A DNA stretch of 12,683 bases, taken from assembly GCA_900770845.1 (NCBI GenBank), contig CAAGLS010000040.1, positions 1 to 12,683 on the forward strand. Reading direction: 5' to 3'. The DNA is from an uncultured Prevotella sp. Lineage in GTDB: Bacteria; Bacteroidota; Bacteroidia; Bacteroidales; Bacteroidaceae. Within the stretch, counting starts at the first letter, position 1. The number at the start of each line of letters is the position of its first letter. The translations under genes were made by a program, and so were the position numbers. Under the pieces are notes generated by a model, which saw nothing but the letters and a program-made list of their open reading frames with translations, ran no database searches and was not told where the DNA came from. This document shows positions 1 to 6,500 of the stretch, piece after piece.

Positions 1-735
1 GAGGCCAACAGCCGCCATCTCGCCCTCGCCGCCACGGAGCGGCAGCTGCGCCAAGCCAAGGAGCAGGGCAAGAAAGCCATCTGCCTGGGCATAGAAAACG
101 GTCTGGCCCTTGAGGGCAATCCCCAAAACGTGGAGCATTTCGCCCATAGGGGCGTGGTCTACATCACGCTCTGCCACAACGGCGACAACGACCTCTGCGA
201 CTCGGCCCGCGGCAACGGCACCCACGGGGGCGTGAGCCCCTTGGGAGCCGAGGTGATAGCGGCCATGAACAAGGCGGGGGTGATGGTGGACCTCTCCCAC
301 GCGGCCGAGAAGAGCTTCTACGACGCGCTGGAGATCAGCCGCAGCCCCATCGTGTGCAGCCACTCCAACTGCAAGGCGCTCTGCGACGTGCCGCGCAACC
401 TCACCGACGACCAGCTGCGCGCCTTGGCCAAGGCGGGGGGCGTGGCGCAAATCACGCTCTACCACGGCTTCCTCAGCAAGGACGGGGAAGCCGACATCAA
501 CGACGCGATGGCTCATCTGGAACACGCCATCAGCCTGATGGGAATCGACCACGTGGGACTCGGCACCGACTTCGACGGCGACGGCGGCGTCAGGGGGCTG
601 GCCGACGCCTCGGAACTCATCAACTTCACCATTCAGCTGCTCAAAAGGCGATACTCCACCGACGACATCAGAAAGATATGGGGTGGCAATTGGCTTAGGG
701 TAATGAACCAAGTTCAGGCCGGTTCTAAAAATTAG
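1..735 (+). CDS. Membrane dipeptidase (peptidase family M19), C-terminal part, 5' end outside the window
   Basis: The frame is open from base 1 and ends at TAG 733-735, giving 244 codons of the C-terminal part of a zinc dipeptidase of the renal-dipeptidase type, which hydrolyses dipeptides. Visible family landmarks are GIENG with the metal-bridging Glu (codon 94-96), THN-like LCHNGDNDLCDS, DLSH with a metal His (298-300), SHSN with a second His (361-363), PRNLTDDQLRAL, and the GLGTDFDGDG metal/substrate loop (Asp at 568-570). The N-terminal HxD motif lies outside the window, so a signal peptide cannot be judged. The internal ATG at 130 is not the start. The last codons, including stop, lie inside the terminal repeat of the palindromic element 716-909, so the C-terminal GSKN is probably element-derived. 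The glutaminyl cyclase gene follows on the same strand 189 bases later, beyond that element. Confidence 0.93.
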   Translation, partial: EANSRHLALAATERQLRQAKEQGKKAICLGIENGLALEGNPQNVEHFAHRGVVYITLCHNGDNDLCDSARGNGTHGGVSPLGAEVIAAMNKAGVMVDLSHAAEKSFYDALEISRSPIVCSHSNCKALCDVPRNLTDDQLRALAKAGGVAQITLYHGFLSKDGEADINDAMAHLEHAISLMGIDHVGLGTDFDGDGGVRGLADASELINFTIQLLKRRYSTDDIRKIWGGNWLRVMNQVQAGSKN

Positions 736-909
736 CTTGATGGAATTAACAGATAAAATATACACGTCGTTTCGGTCGTATTCTGCATCTATCGGCCTCA
801 AAACGTCAAGTCTCAGCGGTCGTGTAGCCCGCTACACTCCCCTTCACCTTACGTTTTGAGTCTCGATAGCTGGCAGCTTACGCCTCGACCTAACTTTTAG
901 AACCGACCT
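716..909. mobile_element. MITE-like imperfect palindrome, 194 bp, with 20-bp terminal inverted repeats (copy A)
   Basis: The left end AGGCCGGTTCTAAAAATTAG (716-735) matches the reverse complement of the right end (890-909, AGGTCGGTTCTAAAAGTTAG) at 18 of 20 positions. The interior is also palindromic. CTATCG (789-794) pairs with CGATAG (864-869), CTCAAAACGT (797-806) pairs perfectly with ACGTTTTGAG (851-860), and GTGTAG...CTACAC (822-837) forms a small central hairpin. The TTCTGC and GCAGCTTACG flanks continue the fold imperfectly. A second copy with a nearly identical core begins at 12565. There is no coding capacity, so movement, if any, would need a transposase supplied elsewhere. No clear target-site duplication is seen. 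It could instead be a REP-like structural repeat or an RNA-level attenuator between two co-directional genes. Confidence 0.8.
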
Positions 910-924
910 TTAGTCAAACAGAAA

Positions 925-1956
925 ATGAAACGGAAAACTATCATCATGGTAACAGCAGCTGTAGTCGCCCTCGCCGCAGGCCTGGGATGGTACGGATATA
1001 GCAACAGCAACAAGAACGTGAACGACTTGACAGAGACGGAAGAGGAGGAGAAGGTGAGTCCCGTGGGGCCCGACTTCAACGCCGACTCGGCCTACGCCTT
1101 CACCCAGGCGCAGTGCGACTTCGGGCCGCGCGACATGAACAGCAAGGGCCACGAGGTGTGCGAGGCATGGATCGTGGCCAAATTCAAGGGCTACGGCTGC
1201 AAGGTGACCACGCAGAAGGCCGACCTCAAGGGCTACGACGGCACCACACTGAAAAGCACCAACATCATGGCGCAGTACAACCCCGGGGCCACGACGCGCA
1301 TACTGCTCTGCGCCCACTGGGACTCGCGGCCCTGGGCCGACAACGACCCCGACTCGACCAACTGGCACAAGCCCATCCTTGCCGCCAACGATGCCGCCAG
1401 CGGAGTGGCCGTGATGTTGGAGATTGCCCGGCTGCTGCAGAAGAACGCCCTGCCGTCGGGATTCGGAGTGGACTTTGTCTGCTTCGACGCTGAGGACTGG
1501 GGCACACCCCAATGGGAAGCCAACCAAGACGCGAGCGGCGACTCCTGGGCCTTGGGAGCCCAGCATTTCGCCGCCAACCTGCCACAGGGCTATGAGACGC
1601 GCTACGGCATCCTGCTCGACATGGTGGGCGGCATGAACGCCAAGTTCTACAAGGAGGGAATCTCCAACCAGTATGCACCCGAGATTGTGAAAAAGGTGTG
1701 GCGCGCAGCCCGCCAGGCGGGATTCGGCAGCTACTTTCCCCGGCAGGAGGGAGGAATGATCACCGACGACCATATCCCCCTGAACCAAAAGGCCGGCATA
1801 CCCACCATCGACATCATACCCTACTATCCCGACTGCCAGCAAAGCTCTTTCGGCCCCACATGGCACACGCTGGCCGACAACATGGACAACATCGACCGCA
1901 ACACGCTCAAGGCCGTGGGACAAACTGTGATACAAGTGCTCTTCAGCGAGAAATAA
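925..1956 (+). CDS. Glutaminyl-peptide cyclotransferase-like protein (M28 fold), membrane-anchored
   Basis: A 343-residue protein with an N-terminal hydrophobic anchor or signal (about residues 5-23) and an M28 aminopeptidase-fold domain. It matches the bacterial glutaminyl cyclases of Bacteroidetes, which convert N-terminal Gln of exported proteins to pyroglutamate. Visible features are AHWDSRPW (131-137), the zinc Asp in ANDAAS (D156), FDAEDWG where E190 and D191 correspond to the catalytic Glu and zinc ligand of human QC, LLDMVGG (D232), and FGPTWHT with W313 and zinc ligand H314. A true M28 aminopeptidase would use two zincs; the E-D and TWH signatures favour the cyclase. ATG 925 is chosen because an A-rich leader (aaacagaaa) precedes it directly. 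The gene lies 15 bases after the palindromic element and converges with the C1 peptidase gene. Confidence 0.88.
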   Translation: MKRKTIIMVTAAVVALAAGLGWYGYSNSNKNVNDLTETEEEEKVSPVGPDFNADSAYAFTQAQCDFGPRDMNSKGHEVCEAWIVAKFKGYGCKVTTQKADLKGYDGTTLKSTNIMAQYNPGATTRILLCAHWDSRPWADNDPDSTNWHKPILAANDAASGVAVMLEIARLLQKNALPSGFGVDFVCFDAEDWGTPQWEANQDASGDSWALGAQHFAANLPQGYETRYGILLDMVGGMNAKFYKEGISNQYAPEIVKKVWRAARQAGFGSYFPRQEGGMITDDHIPLNQKAGIPTIDIIPYYPDCQQSSFGPTWHTLADNMDNIDRNTLKAVGQTVIQVLFSEK

Positions 1957-1978
1957 CCCCCTACAAAACCAACAACCG

Positions 1979-3028
1979 TCATCCGCCCCACGCGGTGCGG
2001 GTCATCACGACGGCGATGGTCTTCATGCGGGCATAGTCGAGGCTCATGAAGAGGTAGCCCTTGTAGACATTGCTGGCGCCCCAAGAGTTCTTCATGATGA
2101 AGTATTTCTTCCCACTGAGGTCGCGGGCCATGCCCACAATCTCCATCACGTGGTCGTCGGTGGTCTGGCGGGTCTCAAACTCATGCTGGCGCTCGTCCTG
2201 GTCCACCTCGTCCTGATGGGGAGGCAGCACCGCCAAGCCCCGCTGCCAGTCGAAGCCCTGCTCGGATATGTCGCCCTCCCAGCACACAGGGTGGCCGGCG
2301 AAGAGCGCCTGCTCCACGCGCTCCATCAGCGTGTCGATGGGCACGTTGAGAAAGCTGTCGTGCATGGCATTGTCGGGCACCTCCAGACAAAACTTCATGC
2401 CGAAAGGATGGTGGGTGAAGCTCGTCACGGCCATATACTCGTCGCGCATGCACACGCTGTGGGCAAACTCGCGGGGCGTATACTCCATGCCACCCATGGC
2501 CACAACGCCCGGCAAAGGACCTATCTCGCGGTCGAGCAGGTCGTTGAGGCGGGTGGTGAACGACGTGAGCTGGGATGAGCTCTCGGCGAGCTTCTGCACC
2601 TTGTTGACCAATACAGGATAATTGATTTTGCGGTCGGGATTGAAATAGGAGTCGTAGGGAATGGCCCCCGTGTCGTCGAGATAATGGATGAGCATTGGAG
2701 CCATGCCGCGCAGCGAAATCGTGCGCTTGCCGCGGGCGAAGAAGTCGCGCGTGCCCTGCAGCACGAGCATCTTGCGGAACACGTATTCAGGACTCAGGTT
2801 GACCGAGTCGCCCCGCATGATATGCTCGCTCTCGATGGTGGCCAACATGCCGAAGAGCCAACAGAGGTCGCTGTTGCCCTGGTTCTTCACGGGAGTGGTG
2901 CTCACGCTGCACAGGGTGACAAACTTCTGCGCTCCGTCCTTTGGGCGGTGCGGCCTGTTGCAGCCCACAAACGAGAAGACAAGGATGAGCGCAAGAAATG
3001 GAATTATGGCTTTCGTATGCTTCGACAT
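1979..3028 (-). CDS. C1 family cysteine peptidase, bleomycin hydrolase/aminopeptidase C-like lipoprotein
   Basis: A 349-residue protein starting with a lipoprotein signal (hydrophobic residues about 8-22, lipobox FVGC with lipidated C23), so probably attached to the outer membrane or periplasmic face. The papain-fold catalytic set is visible: oxyanion Q50 in TPVKNQG, nucleophile C56 in DLCWLFG, H293 in DDHVMEIVG and N314 in MKNSWG. The DDH...GMA and KNSWG context with long insertions resembles the bleomycin hydrolase/aminopeptidase C group, which trims peptides. The protein is somewhat shorter than classical members of about 450 residues. Its stop is 22 bases from the end of the convergent cyclase gene, with no obvious hairpin between them. 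A good promoter precedes it (3049-3079). Confidence 0.85.
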   Translation of the reverse strand: MSKHTKAIIPFLALILVFSFVGCNRPHRPKDGAQKFVTLCSVSTTPVKNQGNSDLCWLFGMLATIESEHIMRGDSVNLSPEYVFRKMLVLQGTRDFFARGKRTISLRGMAPMLIHYLDDTGAIPYDSYFNPDRKINYPVLVNKVQKLAESSSQLTSFTTRLNDLLDREIGPLPGVVAMGGMEYTPREFAHSVCMRDEYMAVTSFTHHPFGMKFCLEVPDNAMHDSFLNVPIDTLMERVEQALFAGHPVCWEGDISEQGFDWQRGLAVLPPHQDEVDQDERQHEFETRQTTDDHVMEIVGMARDLSGKKYFIMKNSWGASNVYKGYLFMSLDYARMKTIAVVMTRTAWGG

Positions 3029-3048
3029 AGGTTGATTCTGTCAATGGG

Positions 3049-3079
3049 CAAAATTATAAAAAAAATCGGGTTGCACAAA
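3049..3079 (-). promoter_or_regulatory. Bacteroidetes-type promoter for the C1 peptidase gene
   Basis: On the minus strand, TTTG (3079-3076) is followed after exactly 19 bases by TAATTTTG (3056-3049). These match the Bacteroidetes -33 TTTG and -7 TAnnTTTG consensus with ideal spacing. Transcription would start near 3043, leaving a leader of about 15 bases before ATG at 3028. Confidence 0.7.
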
Positions 3080-3154
3080 CAAAACACCGAGAATTTAGCG
3101 GCGAAGGCGTAAAAAGTAGAATATAAGAACCAGTAAAAACCTTGAAACTGGTGG

Positions 3155-3277
3155 CCCACAAAACCTACAATAATCTACAATAACCTACAAAACCTACAAT
3201 AATCTACAAAACTCAAAAGACTCAAAAAACTCAAAAGACTCAAAAAACTCAAAAGACTCAAAAAACTCAAAAGACTC
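3155..3277. repeat. Compound array of 9-10-base tandem repeats
   Basis: The array starts with CCCACAAAA, CCTACAATAA, TCTACAATAA, CCTACAAAA, CCTACAATAA, TCTACAAAA (3155-3211). It then changes to alternating CTCAAAAGA and CTCAAAAAA units, an 18-base higher-order unit present about 3.7 times (3211-3277). It lies between the divergent promoters of the C1 peptidase and BspA-like genes. Copy number could vary by slippage. No spacers of CRISPR type are present. Confidence 0.85.
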
Positions 3278-3320
3278 ACACCCCCTCTTCCAGCTATGTA
3301 TTGAGATTCCCATTATTGTA

Positions 3321-3398
3321 AAAACGTATATTTGTTGTGAGATGATAACGTTTTAAAGGAAGATGATAATAAGGCAAAATAGGATTTTTCTAATTTTG
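3321..3398 (+). promoter_or_regulatory. Probable promoter and operator region of the BspA-like gene
   Basis: Two exact -7 boxes occur: TATATTTG (3327-3334), with TTG at 3301-3303, 23 bases upstream, and TAATTTTG (3391-3398), without a clear -33. Each overlaps an inverted repeat: AAAACGT (3321-3327) with ACGTTTT (3348-3354), and GCAAAAT (3374-3380) with ATTTTGC (3393-3399). The second box would give a leader of about 50 bases. That the inverted repeats act as operators is inference. Confidence 0.45.
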
Positions 3399-3456
3399 CA
3401 AATCGTAGCGTCAGAGTACTCTGCGACAACTTGAACCACATATAATATATAGCGAC

Positions 3457-5055
3457 ATGAAAGAATTATCTTCCCATCTACGCAGCGCATGGCACCAACG
3501 GCTCAGCCTGTTGGCTCTCTTGCTCACCACCCTGCTTGCCTTACCGCTCCACGCAGCGGCACAGGAAGCATACGCCGTGAAGAGCAACGACGGCAAGACT
3601 CTAACGTTCTATTATGACAGCAACAAGTCATCGCAAAGCGGCGGCACCGTCTATGACGTGCCCGACAACGGGTCATGGCCCGGATGGCAATACGAAACAA
3701 GCATCACGACCATCACCTTTGACGGCTCGTTCTCAAACTATCGGCCCATGAACACCAGCAGTTGGTTCCGCGACATGCCCTCGCTGACAACCTTTCTGAA
3801 CATGCGCAATCTCAACACCAGTCAGGTGACGGCCATGACTTCGATGTTCAAGAACTTGACTTCACTCCAAACACTCGACCTCTCTACGCTCAACACCAGT
3901 CGGGTGACAGCCATGAACGGCATGTTCCAAGGCAACTCTGCCCTGAAGTCGGTCAATGTGTCGGGATTCAACACAAGCAAAGTGACCAACATGAGCTACA
4001 TGTTCTGTAACTGCCGCTCCCTCACCACGCTCGACCTTTCTGCGCTCAACACCAGCCAGGTGACAGCCATGAACGGCATGTTCCAAGGCTGTTCCGCACT
4101 GAAGTCGGTCAATGTGTCGGGATTCAACACGCATAGCGTGACCCAAATGATGAGCATGTTCTGTGACTGCTCCGCCCTCACCACGCTCGACCTCTCGAAC
4201 TTCGACACGCAGAATGTGACATATATGAACTACATGTTCTCTGGCTGCTTTGACCTCCTCTCGCTCAACCTCTCGAACTTCAACACGCAGAAAGTGGCAT
4301 ACATGAACTCCATGTTCCAAAACTGCTCTTCCCTCGCCTCGCTCGACCTGAGCAACTTCAACACCAACAACGTGACCAGCATGCAGTACATGTTCAATGG
4401 CTGCAAGGCCCTCACCAAGCTCGACCTCTCGAACTTCAACACGCAGAACGTGACCGACATGAATTACATGTTCAATGGCTGCGAGGCCCTCACCACGCTC
4501 AACCTTTCGAGCTTCGACACGCAGAACGTTACCGGCATGGGCTACATGTTCGGTGACTGCTCCTCGCTCACCTCGCTTAACCTGGGCAACTTCAACACCA
4601 GTCGGGTGACAGCCATGAACGGCATGTTCCTCTATTGCGAGGCCCTCACCACGCTCGACCTCTCGAACTTCGACACGCAGAACGTGACCGACATGAGCTA
4701 CATGTTAGAAGACTGCTCATCGCTCACCTCGCTCGACCTGACCAACTTCAACACCAGCAACGCGACCAGCATGAGCTACATGTTCCATGGTTGCTCAGGC
4801 CTGAAGAGCGTCACACTCGGCAACTCCGTGAAGTCGCTGGGCGAGAGTTGCTTTGGTGATTGCACGAACCTGAAAACCGTTACTTGTCTTGCGACGACAC
4901 CGCCCTCAACAGACGATTCTTTCGACGATGAGGGCAACAAGACATTAGTTGTGCCCAATGGCTCGGAAGAACAATATAATAGAAGCAACTACGAATGGAA
5001 AGACTTCGGAACAATAGCGACTGTAGGCCCCTCCAACCATCACCACGAGCGCTAA
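3457..5055 (+). CDS. Secreted BspA-like leucine-rich-repeat protein (DUF285 repeats)
   Basis: A 532-residue exported protein. Residues 1-35 form a signal peptide (hydrophobic LSLLALLLTTLLALPL, then HAAA followed by QEAYA). A short N-terminal region follows (AVKSNDGKTLTFYYD...ITTITFDGSF). From about residue 103 there are some 13 repeats of 26 residues of the pattern MFxxCxxLTTLDLSNFNTxxVTxM, the BspA-type/DUF285 repeat of surface proteins. BspA homologues in oral Bacteroidetes bind host proteins or other bacteria; here that role is inferred. The end (SVTLGNSVKSLGESCFGDCTNLKTV...) changes to a BspA LRR_5-like unit, then a short tail. No type IX sorting domain or anchor is visible, and the frame appears to be cut by a frameshift close to the stop (see 5056-5151). 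ATG 3457 gives a complete signal peptide. Confidence 0.9.
   Translation: MKELSSHLRSAWHQRLSLLALLLTTLLALPLHAAAQEAYAVKSNDGKTLTFYYDSNKSSQSGGTVYDVPDNGSWPGWQYETSITTITFDGSFSNYRPMNTSSWFRDMPSLTTFLNMRNLNTSQVTAMTSMFKNLTSLQTLDLSTLNTSRVTAMNGMFQGNSALKSVNVSGFNTSKVTNMSYMFCNCRSLTTLDLSALNTSQVTAMNGMFQGCSALKSVNVSGFNTHSVTQMMSMFCDCSALTTLDLSNFDTQNVTYMNYMFSGCFDLLSLNLSNFNTQKVAYMNSMFQNCSSLASLDLSNFNTNNVTSMQYMFNGCKALTKLDLSNFNTQNVTDMNYMFNGCEALTTLNLSSFDTQNVTGMGYMFGDCSSLTSLNLGNFNTSRVTAMNGMFLYCEALTTLDLSNFDTQNVTDMSYMLEDCSSLTSLDLTNFNTSNATSMSYMFHGCSGLKSVTLGNSVKSLGESCFGDCTNLKTVTCLATTPPSTDDSFDDEGNKTLVVPNGSEEQYNRSNYEWKDFGTIATVGPSNHHHER
3763..4788 (+). repeat. Coding tandem repeat, 78-base period
   Basis: Met-Phe (once Met-Leu) anchor codons recur at exactly 78-base spacing from 3844 to 4780, with a divergent 81-base first unit starting at Trp-Phe (3763). 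Within this, 3891-3970 and 4047-4126 are near-identical two-unit-spaced segments (offset 156), showing an internal duplication of a pair of repeats. Confidence 0.85.
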
Positions 5056-5151
5056 TGATGGAGAGCCCACACCAAGCACTGAGCGTATCAGGAACGGCAA
5101 ACCATCACGCTGACAGCTACGCCTGCCAATGGTTGCTATCTGCCCGATAAT
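5056..5151 (+). pseudogene. Decayed 3' extension of the BspA-like gene
   Basis: Just past the stop the other frames stay protein-like. In frame 2 (from 5036) the DNA reads TITTSANDGEPTPSTERI, and in the original frame from 5089 it reads QERQTITLTATPANGCYL, ending at TAA 5149-5151. The latter resembles the TLTATPANGY type of bacterial surface repeat domains. Removing one C from the CCCC run in ggcccctcc (about 5023-5029) would join the gene to the first segment, and a second shift near 5085-5090 would join the second. I infer a once longer protein; chance similarity is possible because these stretches are short. Confidence 0.4.
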
Positions 5152-5162
5152 TAATATCTTTG
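5133..5162 (+). promoter_or_regulatory. Bacteroidetes-type promoter for the AraC-like gene
   Basis: TTG (5133-5135), a 19-base spacer and TATCTTTG (5155-5162) match the -33/-7 consensus. The start would lie near 5168, giving a leader of about 30 bases. It overlaps the decayed BspA tail, so the regulator has its own promoter. Confidence 0.65.
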
Positions 5163-5199
5163 CACAGGATTACGCAAATTACCCATCTATTGTAAAAGT

Positions 5200-6309
5200 A
5201 TGATAACCGCTTATTATATCTCAACGGCCCTGTTGGCTTTGCTGTTGATCATCATCACCTGTTTTGAGTCATTTTATGGACACGGGATAGATGATGCCGC
5301 GCTCCGCCTGCGCCGCTGGTCGTTCGTGGCTTTCTTCTCATGCTGTCTTGCCGCCACGGTTTCCCGGCTTTTCATAATCTCACACGGCCATATTGAGCTG
5401 CTGCCCACTATAACCATCTGTCTGGACTATTGCAGCTACGTGACTTTCTGCATGCTGGCGGCGACTTATTTCGGAAGACAATACTACAAGAATCCCTACA
5501 ACTGGTTTTTCATGCTGGAACTACCCTTAGTTATCATCATCATCAACATCATCATGCGTCTGACGGGTGGATACAGTTACTTATACCGCTTGGAGGATAT
5601 ATTGGTGGTGAGTCCCGACAGGGCCAAACGCATGATTCTCGCGTCAAGACTCATCTATCTCATACTGACCTTCATGTCCTACATCTTCCTGACCCTGCTG
5701 CTCTTGGAGGCCTACATCCATCACAGGAGAACCAAGAAGGAGAGAATGTCCGAGCTGGAGAACCGGCAAAGCCTGTTCGAACATACCAATATTCTGCTAT
5801 ATGTTCTCATCCTGTTGTTGTCCTGCGGCACCAACTTTCTCAATGCAGTCCTTCCACACATTCTCTGCAATGTACTAAATATGATCATGATAACGTGGTC
5901 GGCAATCACCTATAAACGCTTTGTCAACTATACGCGCATGAAGAAGAACGGCTCCTTCACAGCCGCTGTGATAGAGGACCAGTTGGAGCAAATCGTCCTC
6001 AGGGAGCACGACAATCCGTTTCTTGAAACCAACCCTAACCTCGACCATGTGGCCGATGTGCTCGAAGTAAGCCGTGAGGATTTGAGCGACTACATCTACA
6101 ACCGGCTGGGCATGTCGTTCAGTGCCTGGATCAGCGAGAAGAAACTCTTATATTGTGCACACCAACTTGCCACTACCGACCAAATGATTTCTGCCATCGC
6201 CCTTTCGGCAGGCTACATGAATGTGACGGCCATGAATAAGGCTTTCAAGACAAGATTCTGCAAGACACCCTCTCAATACAGGAAAGAAAAGGGAGAAAGA
6301 GGGAAATGA
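5200..6309 (+). CDS. Membrane-embedded AraC-family transcriptional regulator
   Basis: A 369-residue protein. The N-terminal two thirds hold about seven hydrophobic segments (roughly residues 5-22, 41-60, 72-92, 102-119, 146-172, 197-215, 221-237), with a charged loop RRTKKERMSELENRQ at 176-190. Residues about 275-363 form a C-terminal AraC/HTH_18 DNA-binding domain: NLDHVADVLEVSREDLSDYIYNRLG is the first helix-turn-helix and ISAIALSAGYMNVTAMNKAFKTRF the second, followed by KTPSQYRK. The usual Gly before TP-xxYR is replaced (RFCKTPSQYR). This layout implies sensing in the membrane and DNA binding from it. The signal is unknown. The gene follows the BspA-like gene on the same strand but has its own promoter; control of the BspA-like gene is only a guess from position. 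Confidence 0.88.
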   Translation: MITAYYISTALLALLLIIITCFESFYGHGIDDAALRLRRWSFVAFFSCCLAATVSRLFIISHGHIELLPTITICLDYCSYVTFCMLAATYFGRQYYKNPYNWFFMLELPLVIIIINIIMRLTGGYSYLYRLEDILVVSPDRAKRMILASRLIYLILTFMSYIFLTLLLLEAYIHHRRTKKERMSELENRQSLFEHTNILLYVLILLLSCGTNFLNAVLPHILCNVLNMIMITWSAITYKRFVNYTRMKKNGSFTAAVIEDQLEQIVLREHDNPFLETNPNLDHVADVLEVSREDLSDYIYNRLGMSFSAWISEKKLLYCAHQLATTDQMISAIALSAGYMNVTAMNKAFKTRFCKTPSQYRKEKGERGK

Positions 6310-6310
6310 C

Positions 6311-6406
6311 TCCTGTTTTCGTCACTTTTTTTTGAGCAAGCTCTGTAACTCTCTGATGATCAATATTTGGGTTCATCAGTGTGGGTGTCCCTATGACAAA
6401 ATAGGA
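6311..6406. mobile_element. Short inverted-repeat element, copy 1
   Basis: The left end TCCTGTTTTCGTCA (6311-6324) is matched imperfectly by the reverse complement of TGACAAAATAGGA (6394-6406). The body holds TTGAGCAAGCTCTGT (6332-6346) and GTGGGTGTCCCTATGAC (6381-6397), both repeated exactly in copy 2. It starts one base after the AraC stop codon. It has no coding capacity. It may be a miniature element or an intergenic repeat of this genome. Confidence 0.55.
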
Positions 6407-6424
6407 ATATATGGTGTTTTGGCT

Positions 6425-6490
6425 CGCAGATTACGCAGACCACGCAGATTGTTTCTGTTTCTGCGGAATCTGCGAGATCTGCGTAGAAAA
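6425..6490. repeat. Nine-base CGCAGATTA tandem repeats folding into a hairpin
   Basis: CGCAGATTA, CGCAGACCA and CGCAGATTG run head to tail from 6425. The opposite orientation (TGCGGAATC, TGCGAGATC, TGCGTAGAA) follows. The 18-base arms 6433-6450 and 6467-6484 pair at 16 positions. CGCAGATT-type intergenic repeats are, to my knowledge, common in Bacteroidetes. It sits between the two copies of the short inverted-repeat element. Confidence 0.7.
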
Positions 6491-6500
6491 TTGCCAAGGC

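Noticed and set aside
910..1935. 341-codon open frame antisense to the glutaminyl cyclase gene
   Set aside because: It is a shadow of a GC-rich gene: low-complexity Val/Gly/His composition, no recognisable motif. The plus-strand frame carries all catalytic residues.
3129..3152. Hairpin ACCAGT...ACTGGT as a terminator or riboswitch
   Set aside because: The stem is only 6 bp with a 12-base loop, has no T tract, and no gene ends there.
3155..3277. Possible CRISPR array
   Set aside because: Units are 9-10 bases and contiguous, with no unique spacers of 25-40 bases and no cas genes nearby.
3457..5055. Transfer from Mycoplasma, suggested by the DUF285 'Mycoplasma lipoprotein' repeat name
   Set aside because: These repeats are widespread in Prevotella and other Bacteroidetes BspA-like proteins, and base composition and signal peptide fit the surrounding genes.
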